DNA of 64,000 nucleotides from Galeopsis tetrahit (lineage: Eukaryota > Streptophyta > Magnoliopsida > Lamiales > Lamiaceae): assembly GCA_963675135.1 (NCBI GenBank), contig OY776123.1, forward strand, positions 3,722,501 to 3,786,500, in the 5' to 3' direction. A program made the translations under genes and the position numbers. The notes under the pieces are model-generated. The model did not search any database, had not been told where the DNA came from, and saw only the letters and a program-made list of their open reading frames with translations. Position 1 is the first letter of the stretch, and every line of letters starts with the position of its first letter. This document shows, in pieces, positions 12,474 to 23,021 of this stretch.

Positions 12474-13077
12474 TAGTAAAACCTCTATAAATTAATAACC
12501 TTGGACTATGGAAATTTATTAATTTAAAGAGGTATTAATTTATGGATAAATTAATATTTATTAATTAAAAGAGAGACCTTTGAAATTCATCAAATATTCA
12601 TATATGTTTCATTGATTATATTCATGTATCAATCAATTCTTTGTAACTAATTAAATATATTCATTGTGTACATGTTTACATTAATTTGTTGCAATTAAAT
12701 ATATTCATGCATGGTGAATGAAATATAAACTGCACTATATAAATCTCAATATGAAAATAAAATAATTCATAACACCAACCATGTCTTCTCATCTAACAAG
12801 AGTGAATTGATGAAAAATATCATTTGAAAGTTAGTTAAGGTACAATATATTCATATTTTAACAAATTACCATAATATTTATAATTGTAATTTATGAATTA
12901 TTAATTTAGAGTTTTAATGGGACCTAATATTTATAAAGAGATTTTCCGAAAAATTATTATTTTATTATCTTATCGAATTTGATGATTTTTTACAAAGACC
13001 CAAGTCGGAACCGAAAGATTTTATTATTTTAGAGAGTTTATTAATTTATAGAGTATTAATTTATAGAGGTTTTACTG
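12474..13077. mobile_element. Emigrant-like (pogo/Tc1-mariner) MITE, about 604 bp
   Basis: The ends read TAGTAAAACCTCTATAAATTAAT and, at the right, the complement of CAGTAAAACCTCTATAAATTAATA. This is the terminal repeat known from the Arabidopsis Emigrant/Lemi1 family. TA dinucleotides flank both ends (12472-12473, 13078-13079). The interior is AT-rich with a second inverted pair and no transposase. Confidence 0.8.
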
Positions 13078-13257
13078 TATTGTGTTGCACTTTTGAATAA
13101 TCTTTAATACGGAGTAACAGTCAACGATTTTCCAATTAAAAAATAAAATAAAATGCACTTGAGTGCATATATATAAAAGATTTTGCAGTCATCAAATTAA
13201 CATAAAAACTTATAGTAGGAAAAAGCTTGAGAGATAATACTTTTGCAAATTTGATAC

Positions 13258-13475
13258 TCCCTCTGTCCAAATTTAATTAGTACGTATGTCTCAAAATGAA
13301 AATAATATTTTTATCATCACTCTCCAACTCATCATTTTGATACATAATCACTTTATTTATAAGTGGACCTCATAATATACCCTCCAACTCATCTACGTAC
13401 ATTATATATAAACAATTAATATTTTTTAAAACTCTTAGTATATATACGTACATATAAAGTTTGGACGTACATTTA
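13258..13475. mobile_element. Stowaway-type MITE, right end decayed
   Basis: Starts TA|CTCCCTCTGTCCAAATTTAATTAGTACGT and ends near AAAGTTTGGACGTACAT. The body (GTATGTCTCAAAATG, TAAGTGGACC) matches the better preserved copy at 45921-46153, so the two belong to one family. Confidence 0.7.
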
Positions 13476-14588
13476 GAACTTAAGTATGGTAAAAACTTAT
13501 AAAAATATCATGATTTTAATATATGAATCTCGTACAACACTAGCTTTCAAATTAAATAGGTCAACAAATATGGAACGCAATCCAAATAGTAAAAATCGCA
13601 TGATAATTGGGCTAGACTAGCTAGATAATGAGGGAAAATGAAAAAAAAAAAGACTCAATCTAAATTGGATTCAAACAAATTCGAATTCAATTGCTTTGAC
13701 TATTAATTGTTGTAAATTAGGGTTTTAAAATTCGAAGCTAACTACTACCTATTGTGACGCAAATTAATAATAAAACAGGGAATACTATCATAACCGCCTA
13801 AACAACGAGCAAAATTGCTACAAAAACAACTTAATTATATCCGACCTAATTTCAATCGATCGCGTGAAACTAATTAATTAGATTCTTTAATTTGTTTTTG
13901 CACAGTTTATGAAAGCATTAGATAATGTTGATCATTTAATTGGTATGCACACAATCAATTGTGTTTACAGCGTACATATTGGATATAAAATGATTAATTA
14001 GTTTTCGAGGAGATTAGAATTTTAAGTTATTCAATGGAGAAGACTTTCAAGGAAATTCGAGCTAAAGTAAGAAATCTTTTTTCCTAATCATTTAGTGGTG
14101 TGAGTCTCTATTCGTTCCAGAATTAGTGTTAAAATCCCAGATTGTGTTGTAAGAAATTCTAAGGGACAGTCTTGATCATGACTAGGCTTGTCTACTTAGC
14201 AGTATCAATCTTTGTAACTTTTCCAGATTCTCTCGTTAATAAAATAATCTTTTTCCGTTCAAAAGTTATGCGAACGTAGAGCCTAGGAAAATTTTGCATT
14301 ACTTACCCGACCGATCGATATCTATTTTAGAATATAATTAGGGGAAATTGTGTAATACTCCTATGAACTTGATCCTTTTGATTCTTGTTCATCTTCACAA
14401 TTTTATCTCGGTCGAACATGGGTTTACATATATAGTTTGTTTTTAATTCTTTTCTTTGGAAACAGTATATGAATTAATTAAGTGAGTACAGTCTGGGGTA
14501 CTCGACCCTTACAAATACAATAAAAACGAGAAAATCAAAACAAGAGTTCGACTCAACACCTATACATCTTCGATCTAAGATAATTTAA
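13476..14588. other. Intergenic, possible retroelement tail
   Basis: Mostly AT-rich. The stretch 14030-14270 (ATGGAGAAGACTTTC... to a TTAATAAAATAATC ending) looks like the 3' end of a retroelement, but no domain can be shown. No gene is called. Confidence 0.35.
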
Positions 14589-14961
14589 TTATTCGAGGCG
14601 GAGAGCAGGACGAAGAGTGTCGACGATGTCTGTGGCAGCTAGGTTCATTTCTTTCCCCATCTGGATTTGTAAATCAAATCAAATTAGCAAGGAATTATAT
14701 ATATATAGTATTAATTAATTAAAGAAAATAATTTATAAAAAAGAATGAATTAGGTACCTGAGCAGTAATGGTGATGTCAAGGGCAAAAGTGCCAAAAGGG
14801 ACGACATTTGTATTAAGTACTAGCAAGTCGAGTTTCTCCACCTCAGCAAGTATCTTGACCAAAAGGCCCCTACGTTTGTGGGAGTGGATTTTTATCAGGG
14901 CCCGTTTCTCGCTTACTCGTGCTTCGATTTCTGGATAATTATAATTATCTGCCATCGTCAT
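14589..14961 (-). CDS. Solo ACT-like domain protein derived from bHLH IVa, copy 1 (91 aa)
   Basis: Two deduced exons, 14961-14758 and 14660-14589, joined in phase 0 after ...ITITAQ. The protein begins MTMADNYNYPEIEARVSEKR and runs straight into the ACT-like fold (IKIHSHKRRGLLVKILAEVE), ending in a short amphipathic second exon (MGKEMNLAATDIVDTLRP). The sequence corresponds to the last domain of the bHLH encoded at 6-9 kb. It uses the same last-intron position and phase (AQ | MGK/MEN). No basic region or helix-loop-helix is present, so it cannot bind DNA by itself. Frame, start and both splice sites (CAG|GTACCT, CCAG|ATG) are intact, which argues against a simple pseudogene. Inference: a microProtein-like partner of bHLH factors, or a decaying fragment. 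The glycine-rich turn and predicted strands are retained. Confidence 0.6.
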
Positions 14962-14996
14962 ATACGTACTATACTAATTTGCTAACGCCCCCTACC

Positions 14997-15052
14997 TTAT
15001 TTATATATACATGTATGTGTTTTGTATGTAGCATGCATGCGCGATCCACGTG
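14997..15052 (-). promoter_or_regulatory. TATA box and palindromic G-box upstream of solo ACT copy 1
   Basis: On the minus strand, TATATATAAATAAGG ends about 36 bp before the ATG at 14961, and a perfect G-box CACGTG lies at 15047-15052. G-boxes are bHLH targets, so regulation by bHLH proteins is plausible but not shown. Confidence 0.45.
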
Positions 15053-15703
15053 CAAGTGAAAACTCTTCTGAAATCAAATGTTGATGTTCGCTAAAGTTAA
15101 GCACGAGGACCCTTGTGGAACACCCTCGAGGGTAACTAATTTAACCGACTACTCCACCTCTCAATTTTATTTTTTAAAACTAGATAACTTAGTTTTCATT
15201 ATTGCAAGCACGGGAAGTCCCTACAAGCTGTAATATAATCCTCGATCACACAATTATTCATCGATTGAGCCTTCAACCACAACAACGCCTCGAATTGAAT
15301 TCCGTAGGATTTAATTTTTTTTAAAGGAATTTCTGTAAATTGGGGGAAGTTGTGTTGGATAAACCTTATCAACAATTAGGTCCATTTAAGACACTCGCTT
15401 TGATGTTTATTATTGTGTTCTGTTATTTTTAATTAAAAATATATGACACATGTAATTAATTGTTCGAACAAAGCAGTAGTATTATTGTAGAAAGAAGGCA
15501 TAATCAATGCATAAAAGTTACTACTAAAAGGAGCATAATAGAGAAGCATGCAAATATTTGGGTTATATGTTGGGCTGTTTCATTTCTTTAGCAAACGTTG
15601 GGCCAAAACAATATCTAAAGTGGGCTTTCTCAATATGGGCCGGTACAATTTAATAATAAGGGCTGCCAATTGGACTCAAAATATTGGCCTCAACATATTT
15701 TTA
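15053..15703. other. Intergenic, no gene recognised
   Basis: AT-rich text with scattered GGGC motifs near 15560-15690. The open frame at 15548-15781 runs into the TIR element and shows no family resemblance. Confidence 0.4.
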
Positions 15704-15778
15704 GGGTCTGACTATTTACACCTCCATTCTAGATGGATGCACTCCCACGATTTATACACTCTCCATAAAATTGGACAC

Positions 15779-17454
15779 TGATTAGTGTGAAAATTGCTTG
15801 AAATTCATGTGTTTATTTTGCATAATTTTAAGGATTTTGTTGCATTATTCACACTAAATTGACTAATTGCACTTGAAATGGAAAAGGTATGTGTTTTGTT
15901 ATTTTTTTAGGTAAATTGAACTTATTTGGAAGCAAAATACGTGTCTGAGAATTCATGAAGTCAAGAATATAACTGCACCATTGGATGCGTCTCGAAAAAA
16001 TGAGTGAAATGGAAAAAAGAATCAAGTCAATCGGAGGTCGGAAGCTCAAGATATGATCGAAACAAGAAAGTGTGAAACTGAAACAGATTCCACTCGGGCA
16101 GCCGAGTCAACCCACTCGGTTGACCGAGTGAAATCTGCTTCCAGGTCAGTTTCTGGACTTCCAACTCACTCGGTTGGCCGAGTCAAACCACTCGGTTGAC
16201 CGAGTCAACTTGCTGATGCGCGAAAATTCGAGAATTTTAAAGGATTTCAAGGGCTTAAGTGCAAATTTCGTCTCAAACATTCTTCCAAGCTATAAATAGC
16301 TCCCCCAAATCAGATTATTGAAAGGTTTTGCCTCATTTTCTACACACTCAAACCCTAGGTCATTTTCCTACAACATGTGATAAATAGAGGAGCAATTAGC
16401 ATAGGTTTGAGGAGCTTATCTCCTCAAACACACTCTTCATTTTTATGCTTTTTTAGTTTAGAATCATTTGAGTATTTTATTTTCATGTAAGAATGGAAGA
16501 ATTTTAAGACTCTCAAGGTGCTATTTTTCTTTTATTTAAGCTTTGTTTGGTAAATTTCATTTTCATGTTTTATTTTGTTGTTTTAGTCATGGGTGTTTTC
16601 TCAAACACCATGGGCTAAGGTTTTTATGCTTTGGGTGTTTAAAATCATGTGAATATTTAGTGTTGGAATGGTTTATGCTTTGAATATTGTTGATATTTGG
16701 ATTGTTGCTTCTTTTATTGAGTTTTATTGGTGCTTTGTATTAGCTTCTATTAATCCGTATTTTGAGGCATGTTTAGCGTAGACGAGAGTTACATGAACAT
16801 GTTTAAATTTATGGTGTGAGTTGTTGGTATACAAATGCGTTTATTATACTTTTAATTCGTCGAGAGAGAGTTAATTGTATTAGAACCTCATTAAGAGACA
16901 TTAATTACTTGAATGGTTATTTGGGTAGTTGGTGAGGATTAGGAAGAGGTCGTATTACCGGGTTTGGGAACACCTTAGACGTAAGGCTATAGTACCCGAA
17001 GGGAAAAGATTTTCATCCTAGCATCTTGATGCTCTTAGAAAGTCCAAATTGAAGCATAGACACGGTATAAATAATCTCACTCGATTTCACTAGGTAGAGA
17101 ACACCCGAAGCATTTTCCACCCTTGCACTTCTTCGAATTTTATTCGTAGTTGTTATTTGCTTTTAATTGTCATTTCCTTATTTTCTTGGTTAGTAGTTAA
17201 TTTACTTATTAGGATTGTGTTTAGTTTAATTTATTGTCTTTAGATTATTGTTTAGCTTTTGTTTTAAATCCAACTCCCGAAACCGCAGCTACATTAGTTA
17301 TGACGACACAAAACTCTAGGGATCCATTGCACTAGCCCACCTCCCGTGGTTCGATACTACTTGGTCGAAATACTTACGTGTATACTACTACGATCCCTTA
17401 TGCTTGAGAGGAAGTAGTTAGTCAAAACATATAGACTAAAATTCGTTCAAGTCA
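15779..17454. mobile_element. Solo LTR of a retrotransposon, 1676 bp
   Basis: Begins TGATTAGTGTG and ends TTCAAGTCA (TG...CA), flanked by a perfect 5-bp duplication GACAC (15774-15778 and 17455-17459). The 3' part resembles Ty3/Gypsy LTRs of plants, with a GACGACACAAAACTCTAGGG phrase and a CCCACCTCCCGTGGTTCGATAC phrase split over 17300-17355. No internal domain or primer-binding site follows, so it arose by LTR-LTR recombination. Repeated hairpin strings of the ACTCGGTTGACCGAGT type lie at 16090-16205. Confidence 0.8.
16090..16208. repeat. Cluster of short hairpin palindromes ACTCGG..CCGAGT in the LTR
   Basis: At least four units alternate between ACTCGGTTGACCGAGT, ACTCGGTTGGCCGAGT and ACTCGGGCAGCCGAGT in about 120 bp. 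Each is a 6-bp-stem palindrome with a tiny loop. Confidence 0.8.
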
Positions 17455-17569
17455 GACACACACCCTTTAATTGTCTTAAATGCCCTTATCTCCATAAAAT
17501 CATATTACTATCCACCCCCACCACCAAAACTTAATCTTCTCCATTTCATTTCCCCACCAACTCACCCCC

Positions 17570-17900
17570 ACACCAGTTGCCCCCGCGCCATCGTCCGGCA
17601 CCCACGCTGCCGCGCCCCAGCCACGGCGGCCCTTCCATTTTTTTTTTGTCCCCTCCCTCGATTCCCGGCGCCGGCGCGGCCACCTCCATTTTTTGCGTCG
17701 ACCACGCTGCACAGCGCAGCCTCCCTCTCCCCTCGATTCCGGCGCGGCCCCCTCCATTTTTTGAGTCGACCGCGACGAGGCGCGGCCTCCCTCTCCCCTC
17801 GATTTCGGCCCGGCCTCTCTCTCTCTCTCCCTCTCCCGTCGACCTCGTCACAACCCCCATCCCTAGATGCCGGCCGGCCACCCCCATCCCTAGGTTTGCC
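17570..17900. repeat. GC-rich tandem block (about 70-bp units)
   Basis: Three imperfect units share CCTCCATTTTTTG(C/A)GTCGACC and CCTCCCTCTCCCCTCGATT. The block is CG-rich in an AT-rich region, which yields long but meaningless open frames on both strands (17500-18060). Could be captured sequence inside the TIR element; the source is not recognised. Confidence 0.6.
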
Positions 17901-18330
17901 CCCCTTTTTTTTAGGGTTTTCTGCAGATTTCTGCCGAAACCCTCTTTCTTTCTTTTTTTTTTTTTTTAAAAAAAATCGGCAGCTTAATGTCGACAAAATA
18001 CACAACTCGTCGACAAATTGTTGTCGACGGGAGTGTATATGGTCGACACTGGTTGGGTGAAATTTATAAAAAAAAAATCTGTAATTTTTCTAAGTATTTG
18101 TTGGATTTTTTTGGTTCGGTGGTTACCAGAAATGTGTCGACGGCAGTAGGAAGTATTGGTTGAGGGAAAATGTGAAATAAATGACAATAGGGGTGTGTTC
18201 AGTAAGGAGGGTGCATCTAGTACACAGTATTTAGTGAAGGGTATTTTTGATTTTTTTGCATGATTATTATATTAATTAAATGAGAGTTGGGGTGCATCCA
18301 TCTAAAATGGAGGTGTAAATAGACAGACCC

Positions 18331-19184
18331 AATCATAATTAAAATAGTGATGAAAATTGTATTTCGTCGTAAATATTTTAACGACAAATAAAAACGTTTA
18401 TACCTAAATTCTAAGATTTAATATTTACAAGGAAATTAAAATATTTCAACACTATTATATTTTGAAGTTACAATTATAGAGCAAAACATTTAAGTCTAAT
18501 TAACCGAAGTTACATTAGTACATAAGAGAGATAAATTCGAGAATACATATAAATTGACGAGTAATATTGTGACAACGTATGAGAAGTTGACAATGATCTT
18601 GCCCATATATGTAGCCATCCTGATGTATTGCAATTGATGAAGAAAATGATGTGTGCACTCTTCACTACAAAAAAATGGGGAATTAAAAAGCAGTAGTAGT
18701 GATGGATATTTGTCGCTAAGTATGATTTGCGACGTGTAAAATCAGTTGCCGATCCGAGCATCATTGCTAAAATTGTCCTCATATTTGATGTCTATCGTAA
18801 ATTTGTGATGGGTCATCGTAAAACTTGTCTGATAAGTGATTGTTCAATTAAATTATTAATCTTCATATTATAATTAAATCCGGTCTCTCGTGCATAGTGT
18901 GTATCGTGCTCACTAATGCACAAATCAACACTTATAAATAAAAAAAAAAATGAAAATTTACAATAAAGTAACTATTGGTGCATGCAACGGTTACAGCAAC
19001 CTAACACATGTATGAGTTAACAGGTTCGAAATTTGTGAATCACTTTTCAATAACAAAAGCATGAATTTAATAATCATTAGCAAATAGTAACTTTCTTCTA
19101 AAACGGTGCTTCAACTTCCGTCTCTAGTGACGGTTAGCTCTCTGAAACACAGGTCAAGAGAACAGAGGCGAGGGTCAGGTTTGG
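18331..19184. other. Intergenic with a CACTA-like end
   Basis: A string CACTACAAAAAAATGG at about 18665 resembles the CACTACAA ends of En/Spm transposons, followed by short inverted sub-terminal motifs (TTTGTCGCTAAG, TTTGCGACGTG). No partner end was located, so this is a remnant at best. Confidence 0.35.
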
Positions 19185-19192
19185 GCTGTGCT

Positions 19193-19833
19193 CAAGGGCG
19201 GACCTATGTTGTTGCTGGGACGGGCGGTAGCCCGTCCAGCCATCTAGATTTCTTTTTTTTAATTATATGTATATTTAATAATAAAATAAAAAATTGATCA
19301 TCTAATAATTTCTTGCTTAAAAATAAGAAGGAAGTTGGCTTATATTTATCCATTGCATCCTATAAACATTAAATCAAATAACAAATTTAAAATAATTTTT
19401 TAAATTTTATAAACGGTTAGTTGGTGAAGTCCATAAATTATAAAATAAAAATATTAAATTCTTTAAATTAATTAAATTAAAAGGTATAACATTAGGGTAT
19501 ATTTGTTTTGAGAATTTTGACATAAAGTTAAATTAATCACTTAAATTCCAAAATCAATATATACTATTACAAATATTAAAACTTAAAATCACTCGTTTTT
19601 ATAGGTATCTATATATGGTTGATAGATATTTATAGAATTAACTTTTATAGAATTTATAAGTATTATATAATATGTTTTTAAAATTCGCGCGGATTATAGA
19701 ATTTCAAAGTAAAATCGATGTTAAATTTTAAAATCTTAAATTCGAAAACAAACATAACCTTAAGATTTTAATAAAAGTGTAAGCATTTTTTTAGCCTAGT
19801 CCACTCTATTTTATAATTCTGGTTCCGCCCTTG
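19193..19833. mobile_element. Non-autonomous hAT-like element, 641 bp
   Basis: Terminal repeats CAAGGGCGGACC (left) and GGTTCCGCCCTTG (right). Flanked by 8-bp duplications GCTGTGCT (19185-19192) and ACTGTGCT (19834-19841), 7 of 8 identical, as expected for hAT. Interior AT-rich and non-coding. Confidence 0.8.
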
Positions 19834-20059
19834 ACTGTGCTGGGCGAGTTAAATGGATCAAGTATAGAGTGCACAGATCCTAGTATGGTGTGTAGGGTGC
19901 ATTTGAAATTTTTCCATCAAAATTATAGTTCAATATTGCATCAATTACATACACCATGCAATTGAATTCACACTAGAGTGACTCTAATATTATTTTTTTA
20001 TTATAAAATATTTGCAACTAGTCGAAAATCATTCATAGAGTAATAAGACCAAAATCATG

Positions 20060-20395
20060 GTTCTGGCAAAGTTCGAACTTTGAACCCGAGTGCAAGTGAG
20101 TCGAGGTGACTCACGAACTATTCGTGTTCGACTCTATTAGATTCGAGTCGAACCGAGCCTGAACTCAATAATAGTAGGCTCATTAGGTTCGCTGGCCTAA
20201 TGGAGCTCACATGATTTGCAATTTTATCCACAATATGTTAATTGCTTATACAAATGCTTTAATTATAAATAAATGTAAATGTTTAATTAATGTTACGTAA
20301 AATATGAAGTCGAGCTTGATTGAGTATTTCGAATTCAAAGTACTGGACACTACTCAACTCGACTCATTTACAATACTCCTACCCTCACCGATGAA
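20060..20395. mobile_element. Remnant of a GAGCTCG-rich hAT-like MITE, copy 1
   Basis: Repeated words GAGTCGA, GAACTCGA and TTCGAGTCGAACC with a central AATGTTAATT..ATAAATG part match the family seen at 23638 and 30685. The termini are eroded. Confidence 0.5.
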
Positions 20396-20524
20396 TATAC
20401 TAAAATGGAAACCATATATGATGAGATTATTTTGAAGGAATTATAAATCTAGCTGTCTTTTCATATAATAACATTGATCAAACATCATAATAACAATAGC
20501 ATATATGGAAGGAGATTAATTAAA

Positions 20525-20929
20525 TTAATTGTGTGCAGGTGGAGTGTGGAGCAGAATTGAACGAAGAGTAGTGAGGATATCATCTTTGGTAGCTGCAGGC
20601 TTCTTTTCTTTATCCATCTATTTTTTTTTTTTTTAAAACAAAACAAATTCAGGATTAATCTGAAAAACATACTATAATTATTTAAAAATAAAAAAGTGAT
20701 GGAATTAGAAGGTAATTACCTGAGCATTAAGTACAATATTATCAAGGTGGAGGGTGAAATCCCCAAAGGGAGTTAAATTGGTAGAAACCACACTCATATT
20801 CATAGTCTCAACTTGCTCAAGTATTTTGACAAGAACACCTTTACGTTTCTCACACATGATCTTGATGAGCACGTTTTCGCCGCTTATTCGGACCTCGATT
20901 TCCGGCGGAGAAGAACCCTCATACTCCAT
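20525..20929 (-). CDS. Solo ACT-like domain protein derived from bHLH IVa, copy 2 (100 aa)
   Basis: Deduced exons 20929-20720 and 20617-20525, phase 0 at LNAQ|MDKEKK. From the first ATG the protein is about 100 aa: MEYEGSSPPEIEVRISGENV, then IKIMCEKRKGVLVKILEQVE and the end TKDDILTTLRSILLHT. The frame stays open upstream to about 20992 without an ATG and reads HQLHLKERL, reminiscent of the helix-2 tail (ELKERV) of the bHLH at 6-9 kb, so the gene looks like a bHLH copy that lost its N-terminal two thirds. Nearly identical to the copy at 34.2 kb on the other strand, with one extra codon (TLHLDN versus TLLDN). The 3' splice site is odd: poly-A instead of a pyrimidine tract just before TAG|ATG. 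A TATA-like string is at 21006-21014. Confidence 0.6.
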
Positions 20930-21005
20930 TACTAGCCTCTCCTTTAGATGAAGTTGATGGATATGGTTTTCTTGTTTAATACTTGCGTGCAAGGAAGAAG
21001 ACTAA

Positions 21006-21014
21006 TTATATATA
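21006..21014 (-). promoter_or_regulatory. TATA-like string upstream of solo ACT copy 2
   Basis: TATATATAA on the minus strand, about 80 bp before the first ATG. Only position and composition support it. Confidence 0.3.
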
Positions 21015-21203
21015 AACAAGCTAGGGGCAAATTATATATATATATTGATGTATCCATGAATATTGGATGGTAATGGTATCTCCTAGTACACAAGCTAGTA
21101 TTTTATGTGTGAGATCGAAAGTTTTGAAAATAAGTGATTTTGGATCAGAAGCCGTTTGTTAATAAAAAAAAGTATTGTCTCTTAGTACACAAGTATTTTT
21201 ATA

Positions 21204-21467
21204 CTCCCTCCGTCCCGGAAGTGTTTGCACCACAAAGTGGGCACACTTATTAAGAAAAAAGTATAATGAGTGGAGTGTTGAGAGGTAATTTTGTAAAGTT
21301 ATATGAATAAAGTAAAAAGGTGATTGAAAAGATCAGGGTAAAAGTAATGGCATTTTGTGTAAATATGTGAATATTGTGAGGGTGGAGTTTATCCTTTTAT
21401 AGGTGTGCAAACAATTATGAGACGGATAAATAAGGTAAGTGTGCAAACAGTTGTGGAACGGAGGGAG
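21204..21467. mobile_element. Stowaway-type MITE, 264 bp
   Basis: CTCCCTCCGTCCCGGAAGTG at the left and AACGGAGGGAG at the right, flanked by TA on both sides. The interior phrases AAGTAATGGCATTTTGTGTA and GTGTGCAAACA recur at 51.7 and 58.5 kb. Confidence 0.85.
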
Positions 21468-21847
21468 TATTTTACTTTGGTAAAAACACTAATACTTTCG
21501 TGTAACTATCCACTTTGTATAAATCGACTAAATATATAAGGTGTGATCAGTTTGAATTAAAATAAACGGTTTGGGTTAAATGATATGGAGTATCATGTAT
21601 GCACGTCATATTCAATTTACACCACTACTTTGCTTCTTTTTTTCTTCATTTTCAAATTAAGTTTTGATACCTCCTCTTTTTGAAGTACATGTGTTTTACC
21701 AATATTTTAAAGTGAAACATGTGTGTCCCTCCAAAAACACAAAAACAAAAAAAAAAAACATGTGTGTATTTAAACTCATAATTTATTTTTCTATTGATTA
21801 CTAGAGAGAGAAAGAGAGAGTGTAACAATTTCGTTGTTAACTATATA

Positions 21848-22206
21848 CTCCCTTCACTTTTAATTAAGTGTCGTTTTAATAATTTTCAAAAAAATTAAGA
21901 TATATAATTATGAACCATTTTACCCTTCTGATAACTAATTTTAATATAAATTTATGTTTAGTATTAAATATAGTCAATATTGTAGGTGATATTCATATAT
22001 ACAATAATTAAAGTTTATTATGATTTATGTTATATTACTATATTCAAAAGGGAAAAAACTTAAATCAAGACAAAAGAAAATGGAGGGAGTATAATGTATA
22101 ATGGTAAAATTGTCAAAATTAAAGAAAAAAAGTGTAGAATAACACTTATTTTGAAAATATTAAAAAAGACAAAAGTGACACTTAATTAAAAATGAACGGA
22201 GTATAT
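21848..22206. mobile_element. Stowaway-type MITE pair or partially duplicated copy
   Basis: Left end CTCCCTTCACTTTTAATTAAGTGTCG near 21848. Two possible right ends are present, AATGGAGGGAGTA near 22092 and AATGAACGGAGTA near 22203, whose second version inverts the left end (GACACTTAATTAAAAATGAACGGAG). The inner one may be the end of a nested or rearranged copy. Confidence 0.55.
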
Positions 22207-22551
22207 GTCAACCTCATTTAATTTCCTCTAAATACATGTCTTTGATTATAATTTTATTCGTACTTATGTTAAATTTCGTTTGCAAAGATTGGTGTATTCA
22301 ATAGATCCTCGATCTTGCGAGGGCATATTTGAGACAATGTATCAAATTTTTCTGGATTATGAAAATCAACAAAAGAATCTAAAAGATCACGAAAACGATT
22401 TGATTTGGTCACCAATATATATAGTTTCTTGCCATAAAAATACAAGTGTAAATAAAATATTTTCTCTATCAATGTTTACATATAATAATTGTTTAATTAT
22501 TTAATGCATGTTTAAAACTCAAATTTATTTTATTTCTCATATAAGATAGTA

Positions 22552-23021
22552 GGGAAAATTTCAAAATACATCCTGTAACTTAGGTCGATTCCATTTTAAA
22601 TCCTTTATGTTTTTACTTTTTCAAAATACGTCCTAAGTTGTCCAATTTACGTCTTGTAACTTAGGACAATTTCATTTTAAATCCTTTAAGTTTTCACTTT
22701 TTTCAAAATACGTCCTAAGATGTCCAATTTACATAATTTTTTATCTAAAATTAATTTTTTTTCTAGAAGCTGTCATGCGCGGCTCGAACTTTTGTTTAAA
22801 ATTGGGGCTTCCGGCAAATTTGGTTATTGGGAACCTTAGGACGTATTTTGAAAAAGTGAAAACTTAAAGGATTTAAAATGAAATCAACCTAAGTTACAGG
22901 ACGTAAATTGGACAAAAGGATGTAAATTGGACACTTTAGGATGTATTTTGAAAAAGTGAAAACTTAAAGGATTTAAAATAGAATCAATCTAAGTTACAGG
23001 ACTTATTTTGAAATTTACCCT
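22552..23021. mobile_element. Mutator-type MITE, 470 bp, with perfect 9-bp target duplication
   Basis: Ends GGGAAAATTTCAAAATAC.TCCTGTAAC and its inverse; phrases GGACGTATTTTGAAAAAGTG recur inside as inverted and direct repeats. AAGATAGTA flanks both sides (22543-22551 and 23022-23030). The paralogous segment at 29490-29505 reads CATATAAGATAGTACGTACAAT, the empty site with one copy of the target. Confidence 0.9.

Larger units (their letters stand above)
15704..18330. mobile_element. TIR DNA element interrupted by a solo LTR
   Basis: The ends are inverse copies: GGGTCTGACTATTTACACCTCC (left) and, read inward from the right, GGGTCTGTCTATTTACACCTCC, each followed by ATT(C/T)TAGATGGATGCAC. Without the LTR the element would be about 950 bp. 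Its interior holds a GC-rich repeat block (17570-17900) and many GTCGAC hexamers, unlike the AT-rich surroundings. No clear target duplication was found at the outer ends, and the superfamily is unknown. Confidence 0.7.

Noticed and set aside
17500..18060. Long overlapping open frames on both strands
   Set aside because: They come from GC-rich tandem repeats without stops, are rich in R, P and S, and show no domain.
18510..18782. Open frame at a CACTA-like end
   Set aside because: No similarity to transposases and composition like random AT-rich DNA.
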